In this document: in pieces, positions 9,571 through 18,185 of the stretch
Layout of the letters: each line of letters begins with the position of its first letter
How positions within the stretch are numbered: position 1 is the stretch's first letter
Source of the DNA: Paenibacillus sp. AN1007
GTDB taxonomy: Bacteria; Bacillota; Bacilli; Paenibacillales; Paenibacillaceae
Reading direction: 5' to 3'
Length of the DNA: 64,000 nt
Assembly: GCF_040702995.1 (NCBI RefSeq)
Contig: NZ_CP159992.1
Location: 3,745,501 to 3,809,500, forward strand
Translations under genes and position numbers: made by a program
The notes under the pieces: model-generated
What the model was told of the DNA's origin: nothing
The model's input: only the letters and a program-made list of their open reading frames with translations
Database searches by the model: none

Positions 9571-10062
9571 TTACAGGTCGGAGGGGTATTTCTTGGCTTT
9601 AATATTTTTGTGAGCAATCCGGGCAGAGGCTCGAGCCGCAAGACCTGCGACCAGATCATCCAGAAAGACGTGAACAGCCGAATTGTGTTCATTCAGATCA
9701 TGAATAACGCCTATTTTTTCTTTGTCAAGGTAACCAAAACTGGTTAAACCAATCATGCCATACACATGGGTTATCCCCAAAGCCAGAGTCTCGTCCACTC
9801 CGTACAGGGACTCATCTGCTTCCATAATAGCCTGCAACGGCTGAGGCAGAAGCTTTTTTTCAGCCAGTTCGTCAAGTGCAATGCCGGTATACAGCGTATA
9901 CTGTACCTCTCTTTTTTGCAAAACGGATTTTACGCTGGTTACACAGTCGTCCATGGTCAGTTCCGGGTGGTACCCCTTTTGCAGACGATATACAATTGCT
10001 GCGATGGCATCAATCTGTACACCCCGCCGAGCCAGCATGGCTTCCACGATCTCATATGACAT
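9571..10062 (-). CDS. yutG: Phosphatidylglycerophosphatase A-domain protein (YutG-like)
   Basis: 163-aa protein of the PgpA family, resembling B. subtilis YutG. It contains the long helical N-terminus with MLARRGVQIDAIAAIVYRLQ and the C-terminal acidic/His region GVIHDLNEH...HVFLDDLVAGLAARASARI, in which the conserved Asp residues are thought to bind metal. There is no clear membrane segment, unlike proteobacterial PgpA, so the protein is probably soluble and phosphatidylglycerophosphatase activity is not certain. ATG at 10062 follows GGGAGG. It is monocistronic: the dnaE terminator lies upstream. Confidence 0.8.
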   Translation of the reverse strand: MSYEIVEAMLARRGVQIDAIAAIVYRLQKGYHPELTMDDCVTSVKSVLQKREVQYTLYTGIALDELAEKKLLPQPLQAIMEADESLYGVDETLALGITHVYGMIGLTSFGYLDKEKIGVIHDLNEHNSAVHVFLDDLVAGLAARASARIAHKNIKAKKYPSDL

Positions 10063-10221
10063 ATCTCGACCTCCCGCATCAATCCCCCGAGGACCTCAAG
10101 GTCCTACGGTGTTCTCAAGTGTATGCAGCAGTCTCCCAAAATGTTCATAAAATGTGTGAATGTACACCTTCAAGCCGAATCAACTGGTTCTGTTACCGTA
10201 TCTATTCCATCAAGTGCAGGT

Positions 10222-10263
10222 AAAAAAGAATGTCCGCCGTTCCAGATCATGAACGGCGGACAT
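10222..10263 (-). terminator. Intrinsic terminator of dnaE
   Basis: Perfect 12-bp inverted repeat (10231-10242 with 10251-10262, TGTCCGCCGTTC) with an 8-nt loop, followed on the minus strand by ATTCTTTTTT. It lies 37 bp past the dnaE stop. Confidence 0.9.
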
Positions 10264-10299
10264 CCGGGCTGAAGGCGGGGGCATCACCTGCTTCAGCTC

Positions 10300-13200
10300 T
10301 TATTTGATTTTGACTGTCCCTTCACCGAGCATCTTCTCCATTTCGGAGAACAGTGCCGGTGAAGGTTTGATCCGGTAGGCGTCGCTCAGGGCGAGCAGCT
10401 TCTGATGCTGCTCGTAGAAGAGCACGGTCGCCACCGGGCCGGGATGCTGCTGAAGCAGCTCTTTGAGACGCACCAGCAGCTCGGGTTTTTCGGCCTGCGG
10501 GGTGAGCTTCACGAACACCCGCTGCTCGGCCCCGCGCGGCGTGCTGCCCGGCCCCGCGCTGCCAGCCGCAGGCGCTGCACTGCGCGTGCGTGCGCCAGCT
10601 GCGGCGGTGCCTGTACCTGCCCCGCTGCGCAGCGCAGCAGGCCCTGGGCTTCCGCCTGTGCTGCTGCGCTGCGCTGCGGCTCCCGCGCCCACCGGCCGCT
10701 GCGGCGAAGCCGCCTGCGCCGGACGCGAAGCGCTGCCGCTGCCGGGCCTGCCGCGGCGCTCGCGGCTGCGCAGCTGCTGTTCCAGTGCCGCCGATGTCAG
10801 CGGCGCCACTTCCTCAGCCAGCAGCTTGAACCCTTCGTCCTGCTGCTGCACCTTGGCCCGCACGACAAGCAGTTCACCTTTCCCGACATGCTGCTGGCTT
10901 CGCCGCCATACCTCGGGAAAGAGAACCACTTCACAGCGTTCGACTTGGTCTTCCAGCTCCATGAACGCCATAGATTTGCCCTGTTTCGTCGTAATCGACT
11001 TCACAGACACCACCATACCTGCGGCGACGGCCATCGTATCGTCAGCCGCCTCCGTCAATTCCATGATCCGGTCAGCTCCACTCGATCCTAGTAGATCTTC
11101 GTAATCATCCAGTGGATGACCGGACAGATACAGACCGAGCAGTTCACGTTCCAGCTCCAACTGCTGGCTCGCCGAGAACGGCGGGATTTCAGGATATTCA
11201 ATCTCCCAGTTGGGCGTCTCAACAAAATCAAACAGCTGAATCTGCAGATCCTCACGTTCCTTGCGCCATTTCAGGGCTGCTTCTACCGTCTCATCCAGCA
11301 TAGCCAGCAGCTGCGCACGGTGACCGGGCAGACTGTCAAACGCACCTGCCTGAATCAGCGATTCAATAACACGTTTGTTGCACACCCTCAGATCTACTCG
11401 CCGACAAAAATCGAGCAAGCTGTCGAAAGGTTTTTCCTGCCTTACAGCCATAATGCTTTCCATAGCCTGCGTACCCACATTTTTCACGGCAGCGAGCCCA
11501 AAACGAATTGCTCCGGAAGACAATAAGATATCGGCCTGATCTCCGCCTCCTGCCGCATTCGCAGCAGCGGCATCCTGACCATTTTCAGAAAGTAATTCAG
11601 TTTCCTCATGCTGCTTCTGTCCATGGGTCTGATCGTGGTTCTGCTTATGCACGTCATCCTGCTCCTGATGGGCCTGCACTTTGTCGGAGGCAGAAACGCT
11701 TACCAGACCCGGGTCTGACGGGTGCTTCGACGCTTTGGAGTCAGGCAAAGTCGACGACGTCTGCCAACCGTCTCCGTTCCCTTCATTTACGCTGACAAAT
11801 ACATCATCCCGCATAAATTCGCCATCATTCGGCATGGGTCCAGGATCATCCGGTAAAGGTGCCTCACCATACTCAGCATGTTCATCATCATTAAGATTGG
11901 AGACACCGTAACTCGTTTCGTGCCCTTCCGCAGACCTTTCTCCAGTCCCTGTTTCCACACCCTCAGCGCCGTTCTGGTTATCTTTCTCCGTCTTACCTGA
12001 TCTGCCGCTTTCACCCATCTCGTTCACAGCAGACAAGCCAAAAACAGGTGTAAATAAAATGCCGCTCTCATTCACATCTGGCGGAAGCACATCAATCTGC
12101 ATGTGACGGCATTCGACAACATATTCTGCAACCTTCCGATGGCTGCCCATAACAGCGGTAAGCATAGAGGCCATGAAATGAACGGGATAATGCGCCTTCA
12201 GATATGCAGTTTGGAATGCAAGTACACCATATGCCGCTGCGTGAGCACGCGGAAAGCCGTAATTGGCAAATTTGACGATCATATCGTAAACAAGATCCGC
12301 TTCAGCTTCGCTGTATCCCTGTTTCAGACTGCCCTGAACAAAGTGGCCTCGTTCCAGATCGAGTACTTCTCTTTTTTTCTTGGAAACGGCTCGACGAAGC
12401 AAATCCGCTTCTCCCAGAGAAAAACCTGCCATACGGGATGCGATCTGCATGATCTGCTCCTGATAGACGATAATACCGTACGTATCTTTCAGAATTGGTT
12501 CCAGATCACCGTGTGGATAATCCACTTCAATCTGCCCGTGTTTGCCTTGAATATACTTCGAAATAAACTCCATCGGACCTGGACGATACAGCGCCAGTAC
12601 GGAAATAATATCTTCAAACACACTTGGCTTCATTTCCTTCAACACCCGGCGCATACCTGCTGACTCCAACTGGAATACACCCATCGTATCGCCGCGTCCC
12701 AGCATCTCATAAGTGAGTGAGTCATCGTCAGCAATTCGTGCGAAGTCGGGGATTGCTTCACGCTCCCCTATCCAGCGCAGACAGCGTTCTATAATGGAGA
12801 GGGTGCGTAGGCCGAGAAAGTCCATCTTAAGCAGCCCGATCGATTCCAGATTTTCCATGGAGTACTGCGTCAAAGCTGTTCCTTCGCTGCCTTCCTGCAG
12901 TGGAACGGCATCCGTCAGCGGATCTCGTGAAATGACGACACCCGCAGCATGCGTGGAAGCATGACGAGGCATGCCTTCCACTTTCATTGCCATATCGAGA
13001 AGCTCACGTGTCTTGGGTTTGGTCTCATACAGCGCCTTCAGCTCCGGCGCAGCTTCCATTGCTCGTTCAATGTTAATGCCCAGCTGTGCAGGAATCAGTT
13101 TCGCAGCCTTGTCCACTTCCCCATAGGGCACATTCAGCGCCCGCCCAACATCTCGCACTGCAGCCCGGGCTGCCATTGTTCCAAACGTAATAATCTGGGC

Positions 13201-14493
13201 AACATGGGCTTTGCCGTATTTCTCTGCCACGTAATCAATAACCTCGTCACGCCGCTCATCACTGAAGTCGATATCAATATCGGGCATCGATATCCGCTCA
13301 GGATTCAGAAATCGTTCGAAGAGCAGATTATATTTCATCGGGTCAACATCCGTGATACGCAGTGTATACGCAACGAGACTGCCTGCAGATGAGCCCCGTC
13401 CGGGGCCCGTCACAATGCCCTGACTATGGGCATAAGCGATAAAATCCCACACGATCAGGAAATAATCCGAGAACCCCATACTGTCGATAACGCGCAGCTC
13501 ATAGTCCAGCCGCTGCTCCAGCTCTGCTCGAAGCGCTGCGTCATTCCAGCGGTCCGTCTCTGCGTAACGTGCGGTCATGCCCTCTTGACACAGCTGACGC
13601 AAATATGCGGATGGTGTCAAGCCATCAGGCATCGGTCGGTATTCGGGCAAAATGGATTTGCCGAATTCCAGCTTCAGCTCGCAGGCATCCGCAATACGCA
13701 CCGTATTAGCAACAGCCTCCGGCACATGAGGGAACAGACGAGCCATTTGTTCTCCGCTCTTCAAATACAGCTGGTTCGTTCCGATCCGCAAACGCGTTTC
13801 ATCATCTACTGTTTTGCCTGTACCGATACAGATCAGCACATCCTGCAGTTCTGCATCCTCTTCAGACAGATAATGGGCGTCATTTGTCGCCACAAGCGGG
13901 ATTTCCAGCTCTGCTGCCAGCTTGATCAGCTGGGGGTTGACTCTTTTTTGCTCCGCCAGCCCGTGATCCTGCAGTTCCAGATAAAAGTCGGGTCCAAAAA
14001 TATGTTTGTAACGCATCGCTGCACGGCGCGCCTCTTCTTCACGTCCATGCAGCAGATGCTGAGGTACTTCCCCACCCAGGCAGGCGCTCAAGCAGATGAT
14101 GCCCTCATGATGCGCAGCCAGACTTTCCATATCAATACGCGGTTTGTAATGAAAGCCCTCCAGATGCCCTATCGAGCTCAGCTTCATTAAATTCCGGTAA
14201 CCTGTCATATTCTTTGCCAGCAAAATCAAATGGTAGATTGGCTGGTCTTTGCGGCTTCCCCGTTCTTTGCGGGAACCTGCCGTCATGTATGCCTCGCAGC
14301 CGATAATCGGTTTAATTCCACGTTCCATGCAGGCTTTATAAAATGGGATTGCACCGTACATCACGCCATGATCGGTCAGTGCAAGTGTCGTCATTCCCAG
14401 ATCAGCGGCTTTATCCACGAGATCCGGAATACGCGCAGCGCCGTCCAGCAAACTGTATTCACTGTGAACATGCAAATGCACAAAAGAACTCAT
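10300..14493 (-). CDS. dnaE: DNA polymerase III alpha subunit DnaE, with large internal insertion
   Basis: Replicative polymerase subunit of the C family (DnaE type, without proofreading exonuclease). Seen in order: PHP domain with His8 and His10 in HLHVHSEYSLLDGA; palm with GRGSSAGSL and the catalytic PDIDIDFSDERRDEV near residue 400; fingers with YRPGPMEFI and ANYGFPRAHAAAYGVLAF; IRFGLAAVKNVG; OB-fold with MAFMELEDQ near residue 1190. At 1397 aa it is about 280 residues longer than B. subtilis DnaE (1115 aa). The excess is a hydrophilic Asp/Glu/Gln/Ser-rich insertion at about residues 822-985 (plus-strand ~11535-12030) and a Gly/Ala/Arg/Ser/Pro-rich, very GC-rich linker at about 1241-1327 (~10510-10770). 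Both interrupt variable loops, and the frame is intact. Confidence 0.97.
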   Translation of the reverse strand: MSSFVHLHVHSEYSLLDGAARIPDLVDKAADLGMTTLALTDHGVMYGAIPFYKACMERGIKPIIGCEAYMTAGSRKERGSRKDQPIYHLILLAKNMTGYRNLMKLSSIGHLEGFHYKPRIDMESLAAHHEGIICLSACLGGEVPQHLLHGREEEARRAAMRYKHIFGPDFYLELQDHGLAEQKRVNPQLIKLAAELEIPLVATNDAHYLSEEDAELQDVLICIGTGKTVDDETRLRIGTNQLYLKSGEQMARLFPHVPEAVANTVRIADACELKLEFGKSILPEYRPMPDGLTPSAYLRQLCQEGMTARYAETDRWNDAALRAELEQRLDYELRVIDSMGFSDYFLIVWDFIAYAHSQGIVTGPGRGSSAGSLVAYTLRITDVDPMKYNLLFERFLNPERISMPDIDIDFSDERRDEVIDYVAEKYGKAHVAQIITFGTMAARAAVRDVGRALNVPYGEVDKAAKLIPAQLGINIERAMEAAPELKALYETKPKTRELLDMAMKVEGMPRHASTHAAGVVISRDPLTDAVPLQEGSEGTALTQYSMENLESIGLLKMDFLGLRTLSIIERCLRWIGEREAIPDFARIADDDSLTYEMLGRGDTMGVFQLESAGMRRVLKEMKPSVFEDIISVLALYRPGPMEFISKYIQGKHGQIEVDYPHGDLEPILKDTYGIIVYQEQIMQIASRMAGFSLGEADLLRRAVSKKKREVLDLERGHFVQGSLKQGYSEAEADLVYDMIVKFANYGFPRAHAAAYGVLAFQTAYLKAHYPVHFMASMLTAVMGSHRKVAEYVVECRHMQIDVLPPDVNESGILFTPVFGLSAVNEMGESGRSGKTEKDNQNGAEGVETGTGERSAEGHETSYGVSNLNDDEHAEYGEAPLPDDPGPMPNDGEFMRDDVFVSVNEGNGDGWQTSSTLPDSKASKHPSDPGLVSVSASDKVQAHQEQDDVHKQNHDQTHGQKQHEETELLSENGQDAAAANAAGGGDQADILLSSGAIRFGLAAVKNVGTQAMESIMAVRQEKPFDSLLDFCRRVDLRVCNKRVIESLIQAGAFDSLPGHRAQLLAMLDETVEAALKWRKEREDLQIQLFDFVETPNWEIEYPEIPPFSASQQLELERELLGLYLSGHPLDDYEDLLGSSGADRIMELTEAADDTMAVAAGMVVSVKSITTKQGKSMAFMELEDQVERCEVVLFPEVWRRSQQHVGKGELLVVRAKVQQQDEGFKLLAEEVAPLTSAALEQQLRSRERRGRPGSGSASRPAQAASPQRPVGAGAAAQRSSTGGSPGPAALRSGAGTGTAAAGARTRSAAPAAGSAGPGSTPRGAEQRVFVKLTPQAEKPELLVRLKELLQQHPGPVATVLFYEQHQKLLALSDAYRIKPSPALFSEMEKMLGEGTVKIK

Positions 14494-14666
14494 GTTTTAA
14501 CTTCCTTTCCCCGCTTACAGTGGCAGCACGCTGCACCTCAGCAGTGTGCTGCCCTAATGTACGTATAACGAATAATTCGAAATAAGACTAACATGCGTCT
14601 ATATGAATGATTTCAGCTCGAATTTAAATCTCTCACATTATAAAAAGAGTTTATTATTCTATTTTA

Positions 14667-14696
14667 TCATAACGCCAGGGGGCTCGCCCATACAAT
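14667..14696 (+). promoter_or_regulatory. SigE-type sporulation promoter of ytrH-ytrI
   Basis: The -10 element CATACAAT (14689-14696) matches the SigE consensus CATACANT completely; an upstream TCATAAC (14667-14673) supplies the ATA core at 17-bp separation. It points at ytrH, whose start is 76 bp downstream. Control of ytrH/ytrI by SigE is known in B. subtilis. Confidence 0.7.
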
Positions 14697-14771
14697 AGAA
14701 GTACAAGCTGCTCTCCCTGCTGCTCATCCAAGACAGGAGGTGTGCGGCTGGGTCTGAAAGGGGTGTTTCCA

Positions 14772-15101
14772 GTGAGCACTTTTTTGTCCAAAGCCATCCT
14801 TGATTTTTTTATTGCATTTGGAATTGTGTTGGGCGGTGCAATGCTCGGAGGTATAGGTGCGGTCATTTCTCTCCAGCCTCCCACACAAACCATGCTCGAT
14901 ATTTCCGGCAAGATCAAAATATGGGCTCTTGCTGCCGCTGTGGGTGGTACGATCGATCCGATGCGTGTGATTGAGAGCAATTTTCTGGATGGCAATCTGT
15001 CACCGGCAGTCAAACAAATCCTGTATCTGATCTCGGCCTTTATGGGGGCACATATGGGAACGGAACTGGTGAAATGGGTGTGCGGAGGGGGCCGGAGTTA
15101 A
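14772..15101 (+). CDS. ytrH: Sporulation membrane protein YtrH
   Basis: About 109-aa small membrane protein of the YtrH family, required for efficient sporulation in B. subtilis. Three hydrophobic segments: DFFIAFGIVLGGAMLGGIGA, IKIWALAAAVGG and the C-terminal ILYLISAFMGAHMG. The start is GTG at 14772, with AAGGGGTG 7 bp upstream; it yields MSTFLSKAILDFF, aligning with the N-terminus of known YtrH proteins. An in-frame GTG at 14742 is only 1 nt from an AGGAGG and is less likely. It is followed 21 bp later by ytrI and preceded by a SigE-like promoter. Confidence 0.88.
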   Translation: MSTFLSKAILDFFIAFGIVLGGAMLGGIGAVISLQPPTQTMLDISGKIKIWALAAAVGGTIDPMRVIESNFLDGNLSPAVKQILYLISAFMGAHMGTELVKWVCGGGRS

Positions 15102-15122
15102 TATGATCCGTGATGACCCTGC

Positions 15123-15611
15123 ATGAGGCTGCCTCCCTTCTCCCGTTACCGTCCCCTGATGCGCATGACTGCCGTATTTGTGCTCGGAATAATCACTGGA
15201 TGTGTCGTGTACAATGGTGTATTTCACCTCAGTTACAACAAGCTGTGGCTGAACAATCAGGAGCTGCAGCTGCAGCTGCACCAGAACGAGGAGGATATCA
15301 AAACACTGAAAAAATACAGCAAACGCCAAACGGTCATCAAGGAAATCAAAGTCCGTGCAGAAGAGTCTGATCGAGGTCCGGACGAGGCCTCTCTGAAACT
15401 GATGCTGCAAAAACTCGGGGATGAACTCGAGGTTCTGCGGGGAAGAGATGTATTCAACATTGACGAATACAGCAAAATGACACGCATCATGCTTAACCAA
15501 AAAATTTATAAGGTCAGGGAAAAAGAGTATTCCGTGCAGGTCAAGACGATGCTTGTCATGGAAGGTGTCCTGCAGGTTTGGGTACAGATTCGGATGCACG
15601 TTCCGGCATAG
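15123..15611 (+). CDS. ytrI: Sporulation protein YtrI
   Basis: 162-aa protein of the YtrI family, near the usual 167 aa. One N-terminal membrane segment (about residues 14-34, TAVFVLGIITGCVVYNGVF) is followed by a Gln/Leu/Glu-rich coiled-coil stretch (about 44-70) and an extracytoplasmic globular part. A single-pass protein anchored in the mother-cell or forespore membrane is implied. It lies just downstream of ytrH on the same strand, so both share the SigE-like promoter. The molecular role is unknown; B. subtilis ytrH and ytrI mutants sporulate poorly. Confidence 0.88.
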   Translation: MRLPPFSRYRPLMRMTAVFVLGIITGCVVYNGVFHLSYNKLWLNNQELQLQLHQNEEDIKTLKKYSKRQTVIKEIKVRAEESDRGPDEASLKLMLQKLGDELEVLRGRDVFNIDEYSKMTRIMLNQKIYKVREKEYSVQVKTMLVMEGVLQVWVQIRMHVPA

Positions 15612-15632
15612 ACCTGGGAAAACTATAAAAAA

Positions 15633-15674
15633 ACTGCCCTTGTCTGCATGTGCACATGCTACAATAAGGGCAGT
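15633..15674 (+). terminator. Hairpin between ytrI and ytpI, possible weak terminator
   Basis: 9-bp inverted repeat ACTGCCCTT / AAGGGCAGT (15633-15641, 15666-15674) with a 24-nt loop. The T-run lies on the opposite strand (seven A precede the left arm), so for plus-strand transcripts termination would be weak. Confidence 0.4.
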
Positions 15675-15705
15675 ATATGTTTCTCAGAAAAGGAGCTGCT
15701 TCTGC

Positions 15706-16026
15706 GTGTTGATTGAAGTATTCAAGTATGTTCTCATCGCCCTCTTCGCGATTGCGATGATCTGTTCTGCAGTGAACAGCATCCGTTCACGCCGGACCTC
15801 TGACAAAAATGATGCAGGCTTATATCGTTCCTGGACAAATATCTGGATGGGGTGCATGCTCGTCATTCTCTCCTTGATCCTGATGTTTGTGTTCACAGGC
15901 TCTACACTTTCGGTCGTTGTGGAAGCGCTTTTCCTGGTGATGGGGGCCTACAACGTGTTTGCCGGAATTCGGAACCGCAGTTATTACGCCAGGCTCAGAC
16001 AGCATTCCGGAGATATCCCTGCATAG
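15706..16026 (+). CDS. ytpI: YtpI family membrane protein
   Basis: 106-aa membrane protein of the YtpI family (B. subtilis YtpI is about 100 aa). Three hydrophobic segments at about residues 4-22, 44-63 and 66-88 are joined by short charged loops. The start is GTG at 15706, preceded by AAAGGAG 10 bp upstream; the frame extends further upstream but overlaps the ytrI end and lacks family features. Order ytrH-ytrI-ytpI-ytoI is the B. subtilis order. Function unknown. Confidence 0.82.
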   Translation: MLIEVFKYVLIALFAIAMICSAVNSIRSRRTSDKNDAGLYRSWTNIWMGCMLVILSLILMFVFTGSTLSVVVEALFLVMGAYNVFAGIRNRSYYARLRQHSGDIPA

Positions 16027-16067
16027 CGTCTTCCCATTCAGGTGATCTGGATAATCCAAATCCAACC

Positions 16068-16212
16068 AAAAAGAGAGCGCCTCCGAATTATAGGGTGGAT
16101 AAGACAAGCCGTGTGCATTCAACATTTTAACGATGAATGCGTATGCTGCGCTGTGGATTTCTCACAGCAGATCAACGGTCCGTCTGACACCAGATCGGGA
16201 TGCTCTCTTTTT
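16068..16212. other. Structured 145-bp inverted-repeat element between convergent genes
   Basis: The ends are perfect 11-bp inverted arms (AAAAAGAGAGC at 16068-16078, GCTCTCTTTTT at 16202-16212). Inside are at least two further hairpins: GCATTCA / TGAATGC and GCTGTG / CACAGC. Either strand ends in a T-run, so it may be an elaborated bidirectional terminator of ytpI and ytoI, a structured RNA or a MITE remnant. No target-site duplication is evident. Confidence 0.45.
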
Positions 16213-16267
16213 CTATGCGCTCTGTACTTCACCATATTCGCCTTATATGTGAAGTATTATTATTAAC

Positions 16268-17602
16268 CTATGCATGATCTATGGACTGAAGGGTCATGAC
16301 TGCTTTACATACCACACTGCCCTCCCGAGAGATGACAATATCCATTTTGCATGTCCGTCGGCTCGTCTCCAGAATCATGGGGCGCACCATAATCTGATCC
16401 TCAATCTGCACCGGACGGACAAAATAAGTCGTTACATTATCAACCACATGGTCGTTGCCGGTGACGTCCCAAGCTGCTCTTCTTGCTGCTTGTGTCATGA
16501 CATTCAGCAGCACACCTTCCGAGATCGTACCGAGATCCGTAGCCATCTGGGGGATGATAAAACCATGGAACAGCAGTTCATTCTGCTCTCCGCGTTCCTC
16601 GGCAAATCCATTCCAGATCAAATGATCAAATGTCTCGCCAAGCTGGGGCTGCTTCTGAGCATCCCGCATAGCCTGCAGCACTTCCTTGCGTGTGACGGAA
16701 GCAATCAGCTTGCGGTTGCGGTCCACAATCGGCAGAAAGTCGATCCCTTCCCAGGTCATGATCTGCGCAGCAGAAGCAAGAGACGTTTGCAGGGAAGCGG
16801 TGACCGGGCGGCGGATTACACATTTTTCAATGCTTTGATCAGCCTGCAGCTCACTAACATCCTTCAAACTTACGATCCCGATGACCCGGTTCCACTCATC
16901 TACAACTGGGAAACGATGCTCTCCGGTCTCCGACACCAGCGTATGAAAGTCTGCGGCAGAACTCGTTACTTTGAGTACCTGCAGCCGAGGTTTTTGCCCG
17001 ATGATATCCTCTACGAGCATGATTTTTTTCTTAATCAGCCGGTCAAAAATGGCTCGGTTAATCATCGAAGCTACGGTAAACGTATCATGTCTGGAAGATA
17101 TAATAGGCAGTCCAAGCTCATCAGCCTTCAGCCTCACGTCTCTGCTTGTGCCAAAGCCGCCGGTAATCAACACACCAGCCCCCTGCTCCAGTGCGAGTGA
17201 ATGTGCATCCTCCCTGTTACCAACAATCAGCAGACTTCCAGCATCAATGTAACGAGCCATCGCCTGTTCTTTCATCGCCCCGATCACATACTTGTGCAGC
17301 GGCTTCGGCAGCCCCTCGTTCCCTCCCAGCACATGCCCTTCTACAATGGTGACAACATCGGCAAAAGTCAGCTGCTCCGACATGCCTCGAGGTCTTTTTT
17401 CAATTCGCACGGTTCCAATTCTCTCTTTGGTTACAACCAGTCCGAAATTCTCCGCCTCTTTGACCGCGCGATAAGCAGTTCCTTCACTTACGCCCAATTC
17501 ACGCGCGAGTCCGCGCACCGAAATTTTGCTGCCTACCTTCAACTGTTCAATATGCTGGAGAAGCTGTTCATGCTTCGTGACGTTTTCTTCCTGTCCGTCC
17601 AT
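16268..17602 (-). CDS. ytoI: YtoI-type regulator: wHTH, DRTGG, CBS pair and hot-dog domains
   Basis: 444-aa multidomain protein like B. subtilis YtoI. Domains in order: winged helix (about 5-70, with SVRGLARELGVSEGTAYRAVKEAE), DRTGG domain (about 80-180, with GVLITGGFG and ISSRHDTFTVASMIN), two CBS motifs (about 190-305, RFPVVDEWNRVIGIVSLKDV and DFLPIVDRNRKLIASVTRKEV), then a 4HBT hot-dog domain (about 325-440). CBS domains usually bind adenine nucleotides; the hot-dog domain may bind acyl-CoA, which would make this a metabolite-sensing transcription factor (inference). Start chosen at ATG 17602 because GGGGGTGG lies 6 bp upstream; a TTG five codons earlier is less likely. Confidence 0.85.
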   Translation of the reverse strand: MDGQEENVTKHEQLLQHIEQLKVGSKISVRGLARELGVSEGTAYRAVKEAENFGLVVTKERIGTVRIEKRPRGMSEQLTFADVVTIVEGHVLGGNEGLPKPLHKYVIGAMKEQAMARYIDAGSLLIVGNREDAHSLALEQGAGVLITGGFGTSRDVRLKADELGLPIISSRHDTFTVASMINRAIFDRLIKKKIMLVEDIIGQKPRLQVLKVTSSAADFHTLVSETGEHRFPVVDEWNRVIGIVSLKDVSELQADQSIEKCVIRRPVTASLQTSLASAAQIMTWEGIDFLPIVDRNRKLIASVTRKEVLQAMRDAQKQPQLGETFDHLIWNGFAEERGEQNELLFHGFIIPQMATDLGTISEGVLLNVMTQAARRAAWDVTGNDHVVDNVTTYFVRPVQIEDQIMVRPMILETSRRTCKMDIVISREGSVVCKAVMTLQSIDHA

Positions 17603-17727
17603 CTGTACCACCCCCAAGGTTGCATCTGTACTATACTGTATCTATTATAACACGATTATAGGAAATTAACCCCATCCCTGCCCCAGACCTGAATCTTCAG
17701 AAAACACAATGCGCCTGCTTACAAATA

Positions 17728-17764
17728 AAGACCGAAATCCTTATTGATCCAGGATTTCGGTCTT
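17728..17764. terminator. Intrinsic terminator downstream of the two-TM protein gene
   Basis: Perfect 13-bp inverted repeat AAGACCGAAATCC / GGATTTCGGTCTT (17728-17740, 17752-17764), 11-nt loop. It lies 20 bp after the stop of the minus-strand gene, with TTTATTTG following. Confidence 0.75.
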
Positions 17765-17784
17765 ATTCCGGTGCAGTCCATGAC

Positions 17785-18075
17785 TCATATTACGCTGGAC
17801 TCATTCCGTTCCTGCTTGTCCAGCAGTTTCATCTCCCACTGCCGCAGCTTCGCCCGGCGCACAGCTTCCAGCGCACGTTTCTTCTCTTCATCCACACCAA
17901 GAATGAAATGCAGATGAGCACCTACGATTAACAGGGAAAACAGCACCCATACGATGCCAAAAATATTAACCCAGTCCATTCCGCCCGCAAAGGATATGCG
18001 TGGAAGTGCAATCACCAACATTGACAGTGCAATCAGCAGATAGATCACATGTTTTGTTTTTTTCAACCTCTTCAC
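17785..18075 (-). CDS. Two-TM membrane protein of unknown function
   Basis: 96-aa protein, not recognised. Residues ~9-28 (VIYLLIALSMLVIALPRISF) and ~36-58 (IFGIVWVLFSLLIVGAHLHF) are membrane segments, followed by a charged helix rich in Lys/Arg/Glu (EEKKRALEAVRRAKLRQWEM) that probably sits in the cytoplasm. The start is GTG at 18075, with AAGGAG 9 bp upstream. It lies downstream of yheA on the same strand with a 110-bp gap, and ends at a strong terminator, so it may be the last gene of a yheA unit. Confidence 0.65.
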   Translation of the reverse strand: MKRLKKTKHVIYLLIALSMLVIALPRISFAGGMDWVNIFGIVWVLFSLLIVGAHLHFILGVDEEKKRALEAVRRAKLRQWEMKLLDKQERNESSVI

Positions 18076-18185
18076 TATTCACAGCTCCTTCGTTCCATAT
18101 ATAGCTAGTCTATGAACGATTCAGAGGGAATATGAGAGGATCAGAGAAAAAAACCGGACAGATTAGTGCTTATCGAGCTAATCCC

